This document shows, in pieces, positions 49,777 to 58,833 of a DNA stretch of 64,000 nt (its first letter is position 1; the number at the start of each line of letters is the position of its first letter). The stretch is from Bacillota bacterium. Lineage in GTDB: Bacteria > Bacillota > Clostridia > TANB77 > CAG-465. The notes below the pieces were generated by a model that did not search any database, had not been told where the DNA came from, and saw only the letters and a program-made list of their open reading frames with translations. The stretch is taken from positions 62,001 to 126,000 of the forward strand of contig JAEWPS010000018.1 in assembly GCA_023460515.1 (NCBI GenBank), written 5' to 3'. A program made the position numbers and the translations under genes.

Positions 49777-51759
49777 TTAATTCTCATCATCAAATTTTTC
49801 AATTACTTCAGCAATATTATCTAAAAGTACAGTTTTAATTGTTTTTTCTTTACTATGTTTATTTTTATGTATAATTTCACATAATCTCTTAAGATTTTTA
49901 GAATCTTGTTTGAATAACTCTGCTTTATCTTTATATCTAACAGAGAACATATTAACTAAATTATATAAGTCATAATTAGGAGTTACTTCTAACTTAGAAT
50001 ATAAATCCTCCATATCATATTTAGAAAATACAGGTAGGTTTTGGTAATCTCCAATTATATCTTTATAAAATTGCTGCATATTTGTTGGCAAATTCTTAAA
50101 TAATTCAACAGCTTTTTTTAGTGATAAATCTTCAACTATTTGTGCTTTTATCTTTTTATATAAATTTTTTATTTCAATTATATCTTTATCGTCAGTTTCA
50201 AAATCTATATCTTCAGAATCATATTCACCACTATTTATAAACTCTGCTGACGAAAGCTGCATTCCTAATGTAAATGATTCTTTTAAATCTGACATTGAAA
50301 TATCTAACAATTCTGTTGTAACAAAATATTTATATATTGAAAATAGTCGTATATGTTCATTAAACACAACTTGTCCACGCTTTATTTCTTCTAATGCTTC
50401 TCTAACCAAAATATTAAAATCAAAATCAGAACTTTTTAAATATTCTCCATCTAAAATTGTATGGTATTTCTTACTATTAGATAATTTAGAACTATCAATA
50501 AAATTAGTCGCCTCTTTAATATTATCTCTAAATAATTTTTCATCAAAGAATCTAGTTCTTATATATACCTCAGCAAATTTAAAGAATTTAAAGCTAGAAT
50601 TATTATTTAAGAAGTATTTATTATCAAATTCTCTTAAATAAAATTGACTCTTATCATTAAGTATCTTAGATGTAAATACAACTGAGTTATATTCAGAATT
50701 GTTATTTACTTCTTTTAATTTCTCTTTAGAAATGTTACCAGCCTTTATTTCAAAAGACACTGCTATGGTGAATGTAAGTAAATTTTTTAGAACATTAATA
50801 GGTGTATCAGGAAAATCTTTCATTATATTATCATATATTCTTTCAAAATCTGTTAATGCATGTTTTAATATCCTTAAATTTCTAGTTTCAGATTTATTAA
50901 ATGCAGCAATTATTAGTGCAGTATTACGTTTATAAAAATCAGATAAACTTTCATTATATGAGTACTTCATTATCATACCACTTAAAATATATGAATACTC
51001 TGGAATATATTCAAAAGTTTCACCAATCAATTTTTCTTTTATTCTTTCATAAGCATTTGCTTTATCAAATATCTCAGATATCTTATCTTCAATTAAATTT
51101 CCAAGTGGAACTACTGTTTCACCTTTCTCACCAAGTTTAAGTTTAGATTTTTTCTCAGTTTTTAATTTATCTTCTTTATCTAGTATATATGTTGCAATTA
51201 AAGTTTTAAATTCAACATTTGTATTCTTAAATTTAGTAGCAAGCTCTTTTTCATTACATATTACAATTGTTTTTATACCATCATGCTCAACAAAGTTATT
51301 GATATATCCAAGTATATCTATAACATCCACATTAGCTCTTTCCAAATCATCAAAACATAATATCTTATCGTCTATAGAAAATACAGTTGAAAAATCAACC
51401 TTTTCACTATTAAATGACATTGAACCAAATAAATTAGCCATATCAAGTCCTGTTTTAACATACTCTGGTATTAAATTTCCTTCTCTAGTATCTACAAATT
51501 TTTTTAATGTTTTACTTATTTTAGGATTAGTCTCAATAAATATTTTTTTACTAATTTCTTCTAAGCTATTTATTCCATATAAAGACATATATATTGTTTT
51601 ATACTTTTTCCCATTAACATTTATAGATTCTAACCTAGATCTTAACTTGTTATTCCAAAAATAAGTCTTACCGCTTCCCCATTCACCATTTAGCATTACT
51701 GCGTAATCAGTATATGGTTTTTTAACATAATCACATATGCATTCAATTAACTCTTCCAT
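49777..51759 (-). CDS. KAP-type P-loop NTPase
   Basis: 660 residues from ATG 51759 (an upstream in-frame TTG overlaps the GAGGTGGAG ribosome site). Walker A GEWGSGKT (about 28-35) lies in the KAP-typical LNGEWGSGKTYFW, Walker B is ILCFDDLER, and a sensor region follows (TIVICNEKEL). The remaining 450 residues are helical, without membrane segments. KAP NTPases include plasmid-borne phage-exclusion and membrane-associated proteins, and many uncharacterised stand-alone forms like this one. No nuclease or other defence partner is adjacent, so a defence role is only a possibility. Confidence 0.8.
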   Translation of the reverse strand: MEELIECICDYVKKPYTDYAVMLNGEWGSGKTYFWNNKLRSRLESINVNGKKYKTIYMSLYGINSLEEISKKIFIETNPKISKTLKKFVDTREGNLIPEYVKTGLDMANLFGSMSFNSEKVDFSTVFSIDDKILCFDDLERANVDVIDILGYINNFVEHDGIKTIVICNEKELATKFKNTNVEFKTLIATYILDKEDKLKTEKKSKLKLGEKGETVVPLGNLIEDKISEIFDKANAYERIKEKLIGETFEYIPEYSYILSGMIMKYSYNESLSDFYKRNTALIIAAFNKSETRNLRILKHALTDFERIYDNIMKDFPDTPINVLKNLLTFTIAVSFEIKAGNISKEKLKEVNNNSEYNSVVFTSKILNDKSQFYLREFDNKYFLNNNSSFKFFKFAEVYIRTRFFDEKLFRDNIKEATNFIDSSKLSNSKKYHTILDGEYLKSSDFDFNILVREALEEIKRGQVVFNEHIRLFSIYKYFVTTELLDISMSDLKESFTLGMQLSSAEFINSGEYDSEDIDFETDDKDIIEIKNLYKKIKAQIVEDLSLKKAVELFKNLPTNMQQFYKDIIGDYQNLPVFSKYDMEDLYSKLEVTPNYDLYNLVNMFSVRYKDKAELFKQDSKNLKRLCEIIHKNKHSKEKTIKTVLLDNIAEVIEKFDDEN

Positions 51760-51850
51760 TACACTCCACCTCAAATTATTTATATTTTATCATAAACAAA
51801 AAAAATTATCAAATGTTTTTATAAATTATATAAATTTTATTTTAAAACAA

Positions 51851-51879
51851 TTGAAAATCAAAATAATTTATGATAAAAT
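51851..51879 (+). promoter_or_regulatory. promoter of the esterase gene
   Basis: TTGAAA (51851-51856), 17-base spacer, TAAAAT (51874-51879). The upstream in-frame ATG at 51870 lies inside this promoter, which decides for the ATG at 51903. Confidence 0.6.
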
Positions 51880-51902
51880 TATTTTCAGAAATGGGGCAAA
51901 AT

Positions 51903-52586
51903 ATGAATACTGCATATATAATTGTACATGGATTCGGAGGCAATCCATCAGATGTTTATAGTATTAAAGATAATTTATTAAAATACGAAATTAATAAAAA
52001 CAATATATATTTGCCATTACTATATGGTCATAGTACAAAAAAAAGAGGATTTGTTTTTGGAATTAAATTCACACAAATGATAGAACACTTACAAAATTAT
52101 ATTACTAAAATATCTAACAGCTATGATAAAATAGTTCTTATTGGTTATTCTATGGGAGCACTACTTTGTATGTGTGTTTCAATTAATATAAAAATAGATA
52201 AATTAATTGTTTTAAATCCACCTATTCATATCTGGGATTTTGATAGTTTTAGATTTTGGCTTGGTGATGATATAAAAAAAAGAAGATTATTTCATACTAG
52301 AACTTTACTTAGATCAATTAGATATAGAGTAATAAGAAATAATCTAGAACTTAGTAGACTAAGACGTTTTACAATAGATAATATATCTAAAATAAAAACA
52401 GATACATATGTAATACAATCTCTACATGATTATGTAGCAAATCCTATGAGTGGAAAATTTGTATATGATAATATTTCATCAGTAAAAAAAGGTATTAGTT
52501 ATTATAAAAGAACATCTCACTTTATACCGAACGAAAAAGATTTAGATGTAATAATGGATGATATATATAACTGGATAAAAAATTAA
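51903..52586 (+). CDS. esterase/lipase-like alpha/beta hydrolase
   Basis: 227 residues. IIVHGFGGNPSD (oxyanion turn), GYSMGA (nucleophile Ser about 94), Asp in QSLHDYV and His in RTSHFIPNE complete the triad. Size and motifs match the short carboxylesterase/monoacylglycerol lipase group (Est30-like). No signal peptide. The ribosome site is poor (ATGGGGCAAAAT). Intergenic region shared with the KAP gene, which is divergent. Confidence 0.85.
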   Translation: MNTAYIIVHGFGGNPSDVYSIKDNLLKYEINKNNIYLPLLYGHSTKKRGFVFGIKFTQMIEHLQNYITKISNSYDKIVLIGYSMGALLCMCVSINIKIDKLIVLNPPIHIWDFDSFRFWLGDDIKKRRLFHTRTLLRSIRYRVIRNNLELSRLRRFTIDNISKIKTDTYVIQSLHDYVANPMSGKFVYDNISSVKKGISYYKRTSHFIPNEKDLDVIMDDIYNWIKN

Positions 52587-52595
52587 GTAAAAAAT

Positions 52596-52625
52596 AAAGG
52601 GGTCATAAATTCTATGAACCCTTTT
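52596..52625. terminator. bidirectional terminator
   Basis: AAAGGGGTCATA at 52596 pairs, with one bulged base, to TATGAACCCTTT; the plus strand ends in T6. It separates convergent genes. Confidence 0.7.
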
Positions 52626-52941
52626 TTGTATCTGTCTTTTTGCTAATTAACCAATACTCCTTTTCTTTATCTTTATTTGTAATTGTAATAAATATCATAC
52701 TGGCATCATTAATCTTTTCAAGTACCCGATTATATAAACTCTCTATATTACCACCAAATGAGTAACCATAATTTTTGTATTTTGTAGCCACAAAGTATGT
52801 AATAGAATAGTTTTCAGTACTATCAAGTAATCTAAATGGTATCTCAACACATTTTTTCCATTCCTCTAAATCTGGATCTTCTTTAGTCAAGATTGTTCTA
52901 ACATCTTTAAAATTGATATGTTTTAAAAAATCATCTCGCAC
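52612..52941 (-). CDS. small hypothetical protein
   Basis: 109 residues, soluble, mixed alpha/beta. GTG start at 52941, eight bases after AGGAGG. I do not recognise the family. Codon 72 (52728-52726) is an in-frame CGG: ESLYN-CGG-VLEKI. The amphipathic helix clearly runs through this codon, so it is read as a sense codon without a shift. Its 3-prime end overlaps the shared hairpin. Confidence 0.7.
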   Translation of the reverse strand: MRDDFLKHINFKDVRTILTKEDPDLEEWKKCVEIPFRLLDSTENYSITYFVATKYKNYGYSFGGNIESLYNRVLEKINDASMIFITITNKDKEKEYWLISKKTDTKKGS

Positions 52942-53078
52942 CTTTTTTCCTCCTTATTAAAATTGGAAACCTTAAAACAATATGCATTAATTATATCACT
53001 TTAATGTAATTATGTCAACTTTATTGTTATATAATTCACTAAAAAACATATACTTGTTAAAATTTATATTTAAAATAG

Positions 53079-53114
53079 CAAAGCAGCTGACAAAATTTAT
53101 TGTCAGCTGCTTTG
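53079..53114 (-). terminator. terminator after the 53121 gene
   Basis: Perfect 15-base stem CAAAGCAGCTGACAA (53079-53093) with 53100-53114, six bases past the stop; unusually GC-rich for this region. Confidence 0.85.
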
Positions 53115-53120
53115 TTATAA

Positions 53121-53768
53121 CTACTCTGTTTTACTTATTATATAGTATTCTAATATACCTAAAAAAGTATCTATACAAATAACTTGAGGCTCAGATCGGT
53201 TAATATTCTCTACAAAAGTTGTTTTCGAATTTTCACTTCCAACCGTGAAAGTAACTTTATTTTCTTCTTTAGAATAGTTGTAGTTTATCCCTTTTAATCC
53301 AGATGAAGATTTACTAATATCTATACTTGTGTCATTCCACTTTAGGGTTATATTTAGATTTTCTAAAGCTGATCTTACCATTCCGTAGTATTGAATTATT
53401 CTTAGAACCTTATTACCACAAAATATATAGCAGGTGTCATTAATTTCTTTTAAGAAATAACTCTTACAACTACCTATCAATCCACAAAGATCTTCTTCAT
53501 CTTTAGTATATACAGTAAACATACCTATTTGTATTAAATCTATTTGTGAATTATATGATAACGATTTACTTAAAACATCGTTAATTTCTTGATTTAAACT
53601 TACGTCCTTCTCATCTATAATCCAAGAGTATTGCAGCATAAAATCATCAAATTCTTCGCAATACTTTACAAATATAGTATCATCATTCGCAGTGTATATT
53701 TTTGCTTTGTTTTCTTCTTTAGATAATTTCATCATTTCTCGAATTTTTGAACAATAATAATAATTCAT
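53121..53768 (-). CDS. hypothetical protein
   Basis: 215 residues, no signal peptide or membrane helix, several cysteines (CSKI, YCEEF, CGLIGSC, CYIFCG, VICID). I do not recognise the family. ATG follows AGGAGGTAATTTC, and a strong terminator follows the stop, so it is a genuine monocistronic gene. Lies between recD2 and the small CGG-containing gene. Confidence 0.7.
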   Translation of the reverse strand: MNYYYCSKIREMMKLSKEENKAKIYTANDDTIFVKYCEEFDDFMLQYSWIIDEKDVSLNQEINDVLSKSLSYNSQIDLIQIGMFTVYTKDEEDLCGLIGSCKSYFLKEINDTCYIFCGNKVLRIIQYYGMVRSALENLNITLKWNDTSIDISKSSSGLKGINYNYSKEENKVTFTVGSENSKTTFVENINRSEPQVICIDTFLGILEYYIISKTE

Positions 53769-53846
53769 GAAATTACCTCCTAATTATATTTGGCAACATT
53801 TTTTATTTACACGTACATTATATCACAATTTACATAATTTGTCAAT

Positions 53847-53887
53847 AAATAAAATACTTTACCAAACACAAGTAAAGTATTTTATTT
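53847..53887 (-). terminator. terminator after recD2
   Basis: Perfect 15-base stem (53847-53861 with 53873-53887), immediately past the recD2 stop; the minus strand continues U-rich. Confidence 0.85.
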
Positions 53888-53889
53888 AA

Positions 53890-56070
53890 TTATTTCTTAA
53901 TAATCTGGTTTTTTAAACCTGTTTTTCTATTATTTTCTTCAATATTATCTACCATAAAATTTATAATATTTCTGTTACCAATAATTATTAACATTTTCTT
54001 TGCACGCGTCATTGCAGTATATAAAAGATTACGAGTAAATAACTTTGGATATCCATTAAATAATGGAATAATAACATAATTATATTCACTACCTTGACTC
54101 TTGTGAATTGTAACAGCATATGCATGTTCAAGTTCATCTAATTCATCAAATTTATACTCAACTTTTTTATCGTCATCAAAAGTTACTATCATATATTCTA
54201 AAAAGTTATCTATACAGCTTATATACCCTACATCACCGTTATATACTCCTGTACCTCTAACATCATTTTGGTTATACTCTCTATCATAATTATTTACTAT
54301 TTGCATAACCTTGTCATCTTCTCTAAATATTCTTCCTCTATATTCCTTTGAATGTTTTTTACTGTTTTTAGGATTAAGAATATTTTGTATTGTTTTGTTC
54401 AGAGAATATGTTCCAAGTTCATTTTTCTTAGTTGGAGTTAACACTTGTAAATCTGTCATAACATTTAACTCTGCAAAATTTTCTAATCTATATGCTATAA
54501 GTGAAGATAATTCTGATACAGTTTCTTCAATACTATTTGTTTTAACAAAAAACAAATCTGTGTCTTTAGATTTAAATTCAGGAAACTCTCCTCTATTTAC
54601 TTTATGAGCATTCATTATTATATCACTTTTACTACTTTGTCTATAAATTTCTCTTAAGAAAACTGTTGGCACAATTTCAGAATCAATTATATCTTTTAGT
54701 ACACTACCTGGTCCAACAGATGGAAGTTGGTTAACATCACCAACTAATATTATTTTAGTTGTAGCCTTAACAGCTTTAAGTAAATTATTCATCATTAAAG
54801 TATCTATCATTGATGCTTCATCTACTATAACTACATCAGCCTCTATATTCTTTACAATGTAATTTAAAAATAATTCTAAATCTCTATCATCTAATTTAGT
54901 TATTTCCAGTAATCTATGTAATGTTTTAGCTTCTTTATTTGTAGTCTCTGTCATCCTCTTAGCAGCGCGTCCTGTAGGAGCCGCTAAAACATAACTTTTT
55001 TTCATATCAGTTAACATATCTATGATACACTTAATAATGGTTGTTTTACCTGTTCCTGGTCCTCCAGTAATAACAGATATAGAATTGTTTAGGCAAGTAG
55101 ATATTGCAGTGATTTGTTCTTCAGATAAAACTAATCCGTATTTTTCACTAACTTTCTCTATTTCTTTTTTATACTCTTTGTTAGGACTACCATTAATTGT
55201 ATGAGCAACTATTGTACTTGCTATATTTTTTTCAGCCAAATAATATGTCTTAACAAAAACATAACTTATTCCATCTATATTTTGTATATATATTTTTTCA
55301 TTCATTTTCAAAGTAATTAATCCATTTTCAATAATACCCTCAGGAACAGCTAAAGCTTCAGCTGAATAATTAACCAATATAGATTCTTCTATACATGTAT
55401 GACCAAATTCTGTTATCTCAGATAAAGCAAATAATATACCAGCAGATATTCTAGATAAATTATCTGGACTAATTCCTTGATTTAAGCCTATTTTATCTAT
55501 AGTCTTAAAATCTAAAGTTTTAACAAAATCTAGTAAACTATATGGATCTTCTTTTACTACAGCTATAGTATCTCCCTTTAAAGTTTCATAAATTTTATTT
55601 GCTATTAATACAGAAATACCAAACTGAGATAGATATTCTACAGTATTCCATTTTTCCCATTCATTTAAAAAGAAATCTCTTAAACTATCTATTTTTTCCT
55701 CGTTTAAACCAGAAACTTCAGATAATCTATCTGGATGCATACGTATAACTTCAACTGTTTCGTCTTCAAACATATTTACTAAATTGGAAGCGGTCTTTTT
55801 ACCTACACCTCTTACATTATCTGATATATATTGAACTAAAGCTGTCCTATCTTTAGGCATAACCTTAGTACATGTAGAAAACTTAAATTGATCTCCATAC
55901 GCTTTATGACTATCATAAACACCTTCAAGTTCAACCATATCTCCTACTTCAATTTCACTTGTTTCACCAACAGCAGTTAAATTATCTTTATCCGATTTAA
56001 TAGCAAGTACCGTATAACCGTTACTTGCATTATGAAATATTTTAGCTACAACTTTACCTGTTATTTTCAT
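53890..56070 (-). CDS. recD2: RecD2-type ATP-dependent DNA helicase
   Basis: 726 residues from ATG 56070, six bases after AAGGTG (an in-frame GTG at 56079 is part of that site). N-terminal OB-like part (GKVVAKIFHNASNGYTVL), helix-hairpin-helix region (GVGKKTASNLV), SF1B helicase core with Walker A GGPGTGKT, DEAS (motif II), GDVNQLPSVGPG (motif III), YRQSSKS (motif IV) and VTIHKSQGSEY (motif V/VI). This is the RecBC-independent RecD2 group, acting 5-to-3 in repair. Nothing unusual. Confidence 0.93.
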   Translation of the reverse strand: MKITGKVVAKIFHNASNGYTVLAIKSDKDNLTAVGETSEIEVGDMVELEGVYDSHKAYGDQFKFSTCTKVMPKDRTALVQYISDNVRGVGKKTASNLVNMFEDETVEVIRMHPDRLSEVSGLNEEKIDSLRDFFLNEWEKWNTVEYLSQFGISVLIANKIYETLKGDTIAVVKEDPYSLLDFVKTLDFKTIDKIGLNQGISPDNLSRISAGILFALSEITEFGHTCIEESILVNYSAEALAVPEGIIENGLITLKMNEKIYIQNIDGISYVFVKTYYLAEKNIASTIVAHTINGSPNKEYKKEIEKVSEKYGLVLSEEQITAISTCLNNSISVITGGPGTGKTTIIKCIIDMLTDMKKSYVLAAPTGRAAKRMTETTNKEAKTLHRLLEITKLDDRDLELFLNYIVKNIEADVVIVDEASMIDTLMMNNLLKAVKATTKIILVGDVNQLPSVGPGSVLKDIIDSEIVPTVFLREIYRQSSKSDIIMNAHKVNRGEFPEFKSKDTDLFFVKTNSIEETVSELSSLIAYRLENFAELNVMTDLQVLTPTKKNELGTYSLNKTIQNILNPKNSKKHSKEYRGRIFREDDKVMQIVNNYDREYNQNDVRGTGVYNGDVGYISCIDNFLEYMIVTFDDDKKVEYKFDELDELEHAYAVTIHKSQGSEYNYVIIPLFNGYPKLFTRNLLYTAMTRAKKMLIIIGNRNIINFMVDNIEENNRKTGLKNQIIKK

Positions 56071-56253
56071 ATTTTTCACCTTGTTATATTATATATTATT
56101 TATATGTTTTTTTCAAGTAAAGCATAAAAAACAACTAATAAAACATAAATAAAAAAAACAATTGAATATATAATCTAAATCTGCATATTATTATATAGAA
56201 GAGATATAATTTTAGTTAAATTACCTAAATTTTATTTTTTTTATACAAAAAGG

Positions 56254-56282
56254 TTGACATTCGCTTAATTATGTATTATACT
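56254..56282 (+). promoter_or_regulatory. promoter of the initiator tRNA
   Basis: TTGACA (56254-56259), 17-base spacer, TATACT (56277-56282); the mature tRNA begins 16 bases later. Confidence 0.85.
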
Positions 56283-56297
56283 TAATACATAACTTAT

Positions 56298-56373
56298 CGC
56301 GGGGTAGAGCAGTTGGCAGCTCGTCGGGCTCATAACCCGAAGGTCACTGGTTCAAGTCCAGTCCCCGCAACCA
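56298..56373 (+). tRNA. initiator tRNA-fMet (CAT anticodon)
   Basis: 76 bases with encoded CCA. Acceptor CGCGGGG pairs to CCCCGCA with an unpaired C1-A72, the bacterial initiator hallmark. The anticodon stem has three G-C pairs (GGG CTCATAA CCC), also initiator-specific. T-arm GGTTCAAGTCC. Stand-alone with its own promoter and terminator. Confidence 0.95.
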
Positions 56374-56374
56374 T

Positions 56375-56408
56375 AAAAACCAAGCATATCTCAAGATGCT
56401 TGGTTTTT
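56375..56408. terminator. terminator after tRNA-fMet, usable from both sides
   Basis: 13-base perfect stem AAAAACCAAGCAT (56375-56387) with 56396-56408, T-run after it on the plus strand. It also follows the metallopeptidase-like gene on the minus strand. Confidence 0.9.
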
Positions 56409-56426
56409 TTATAATTTAAATTTTTA

Positions 56427-57453
56427 TTATATATTACGATCATTTCTTACATTATCTTTTTGCACACCTTCAGTATTTTTATCTGTAATAACTTCTTTAT
56501 TAACCATATCTTTTAAATTTCTCACAAATTTTTTCTTTTGATAAATTGCTTTATCATAACTTGTACCCATTACAGACGCTTCCATAATATTTTCTATAAT
56601 ATCTTTTTGCTCTTTATTTGTATATTTAGATAATTGTTTTGAATCATATAAATAATCTATATACTCAAATAACTTTTTATCAAAATCTTGTTTTATTTTC
56701 TTAGCTTCAATTTCATTCTTCAAATCTTTAATAAGTTTATTTTCTAATAATGGTATCTCAGTTAAAAACTTATCTGGTATAATATCCCTTAAAAAATCTA
56801 TATTTCCATTTCTCCTTGCTATTTTTAAATCATCTAAACTTTTACCTGAAGCAGATAAAGCACCTTTTAAAAAAGCAACCCTATTCCTATATGTTTTCGG
56901 ATTTTCATTGATAACTTGACTAGAAATAATCTCAGCAGAAGCCTCTTCATAAAAGTTAAATCCGATTATTAAGCTGAATTATATTACCACAAAAACCGCC
57001 TATTTCGGGTAAATCACTAATATTACATTTATCATCTATATTGTCTATGTTAAAATCTATACTTTTAAGATAATCTAAATTTCTAGCTATATTTTCATTA
57101 CTTTGGCAAATATAATGTTCAAATTCATGACTCAAAGTTTTTAAAATCTCTCTTTTTTCTTTTTTGAGTTGTGCAGGAAATATAATTATTCTACCCTCTA
57201 TTATTCCTTCTTCTATATATTTATTTTCATCAATACCAGATAAACCATCTTTTTGAGTATAATCTTCAGATACATCATTTGGAATAGATATTATAAATTT
57301 GCCGCTACATAAATCATCTGCAACCTTATCTAAAATATCTGATTTATAATATTTTTTATCTTTACAAATATAAGAAAACAATTCTTTTACATATGGTTTT
57401 AAAACTTCATCTATACTTTTAAGTTCATCTATATTTAACTGTTCAAATTTCAT
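56427..57453 (-). CDS. HExxH metallopeptidase-like protein, read through a +1 shift at CGG
   Basis: Two frames join into one protein of about 341 residues. The first 163 codons from 57453 (ATG after GGAGGG) include LSHEFEHYIC, a zinc-binding HExxH motif, and end IGGFCGNIIQLNN. There CGG-ATT-TAA would stop translation. Skipping the C reads GGA-TTT-AAC-TTT-TAT, i.e. GFNFYEEASAEIISSQ, and the frame stays open to 56427. The E-rich FYEEASAE is where gluzincin-type peptidases have their third zinc ligand, so the shift would be needed for an active site. The rest is helical and Lys-rich (KSLDDLKIARRNGNIDFLRD). No signal peptide. I cannot name the family; zinc peptidase activity is an inference. Confidence 0.8.
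56962..56964 (-). other. CGG recoding site in the metallopeptidase-like gene
   Basis: Zero frame AAT-CGG-ATT-TAA; skipping C gives AAT-GGA-TTT-AAC. Same hexamer CGGATT as in lysA. Confidence 0.75.
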
Positions 57454-57562
57454 ATTATTTACCCTCCATGCTCTACAATATTAATATATCATAAAATTAT
57501 ATTTATTTCAACACTGTGTTTTATTTTATAAAGATTTTAATAAATTAACAATACAAAGGAAA

Positions 57563-57590
57563 AGAGCTCAGTTCAAATGAACTAAGCTCT
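57563..57590 (-). terminator. terminator after the 57596 gene
   Basis: AGAGCTTAGTTC and GAACTGAGCTCT on the minus strand pair over 12 bases with one G-U; a U-rich run follows. Confidence 0.8.
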
Positions 57591-57595
57591 CTTTG

Positions 57596-57871
57596 TTAGA
57601 AACGATTTCCGTATCTACCTTGTAACCTTTTGTTTTGATTTTTATTAAGATATGATTTTCTAGCTATACCATAGAATCGTTTACATCTTCCTGAATCTTC
57701 TTCGTAATTAGCGATAGAACTAACATAGCTTTCGAATCCCATCTTTTCATAAATTTCTAACAATGTGTTACTGTAACGATATGAGCCAAATCCGGATCCA
57801 AATACTAACGTCCAGAGAGTTTCTAAAACAATGTAAGGAAGTAAAATTATAACAAGTAAAAACTTTTTCAT
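57596..57871 (-). CDS. small hypothetical protein with hydrophobic N-terminus
   Basis: 91 residues from ATG 57871, preceded by AGAGGA. Residues 2-25 are a hydrophobic helix that could be a signal peptide or anchor, then a glycine-rich turn (VFGSGFGSYRY) and a basic C-terminus (NKNQNKRLQGRYGNRF). An in-frame start 26 codons upstream has no ribosome site. No family recognised. Confidence 0.6.
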   Translation of the reverse strand: MKKFLLVIILLPYIVLETLWTLVFGSGFGSYRYSNTLLEIYEKMGFESYVSSIANYEEDSGRCKRFYGIARKSYLNKNQNKRLQGRYGNRF

Positions 57872-58111
57872 GATATCCTCTTTTCGGGTATTTGTTGTAA
57901 ATAATCTTAATAGTATAAGAAATTGGATTAGTGGTATATATCGTTTCAACCATCTTCAAACAATTGCTTTTGATATACTATGTTGATTATTTACTCAACA
58001 CCATTTTATTTTGTACCTATATATATTATAACATGTTATGTAAACTTTGTAAAGAGTTTACGTCCAAATATAGTGATACTTCATATATAGAACAATTGCA
58101 AATTAATTATC

Positions 58112-58597
58112 TTATGGATCACAAACACTGCATGGATCATACCCTTCTGAAATAGCTTTATTTGAATTTATTGGTATGCAACTCTTACTTAAGTATCTAC
58201 ATCCACTACTATGATATTTTTTGCCTGTCTTAGCTACATATACTGTATATGAATTATTATCTAATATAATATTTGATTGAATATCATTAGCTTTTGTGAC
58301 TGTATCACCACTTGGACTAGTTGTTGTACCAGTGTTCTTATTTAAATTAGAACTTTCATTAGTATTTATGTTAATTTTAACGTTTGAACTATTATTAACA
58401 AGTGCATTACTTTCTAAATTTTCATTTTTAGCATAATCTTTATCAGATCCTATTGTTCCAAATATTAACAAAATAATAATAACAATTAGAGTTACTGACC
58501 AAGTTGAAATTTTTTGCTTTTTATTACAATTAGGACAAATATTATTCTTCTTATCAATTTCAACCTTACAATAATTACATTTTTTCGTATTATTCAT
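58112..58597 (-). CDS. membrane protein with zinc ribbon and C-terminal cysteine motif
   Basis: 161 residues: an N-terminal zinc ribbon (CNYCKVEIDKKNNICPNC), one membrane helix (about 32-50), a Ser/Asn-rich linker (about 55-110) and a C-terminal domain VYVAKTGKKYHSSGCRYL ... GYDPCSVCDP. The pattern Y-H-x3-C-R-Y-L ... P-C-x2-C is seen at the C-terminus of many Bacillota surface and nuclease-like proteins and resembles a small metal-binding knuckle. The zinc ribbon should be cytoplasmic and the C-terminal motif outside. Function unknown. Confidence 0.75.
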   Translation of the reverse strand: MNNTKKCNYCKVEIDKKNNICPNCNKKQKISTWSVTLIVIIILLIFGTIGSDKDYAKNENLESNALVNNSSNVKININTNESSNLNKNTGTTTSPSGDTVTKANDIQSNIILDNNSYTVYVAKTGKKYHSSGCRYLSKSCIPINSNKAISEGYDPCSVCDP

Positions 58598-58833
58598 TAT
58601 AAAACCTCCTTTATAAAAAGGTTATATCATATAATAAAATACATTTTTGTCTTTTCATGTCGAATAATAATATTTTTTCTTTTTTAAAATATATTATATA
58701 TTACCATTTATTGATGTATTCAATAAAAAGTTTACATAAATTATTGAAAATTCACCCAACATATGTTATAATATTGATATTATTAATCTAGGTTCTAAAA
58801 TTAATTAATTTAGTAGAAAAAGGAGAAAACAAA

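Noticed and set aside
6951..56964. Homopolymer sequencing errors at the four broken genes
   Set aside because: None of the sites lies in a base run, and all four share the same CGG codon. A different systematic artefact is still possible without reads.
57768..58155. Small open frames around 57768-58155
   Set aside because: They overlap the 57596 gene or its upstream region in other frames, have no ribosome site and give no plausible protein.
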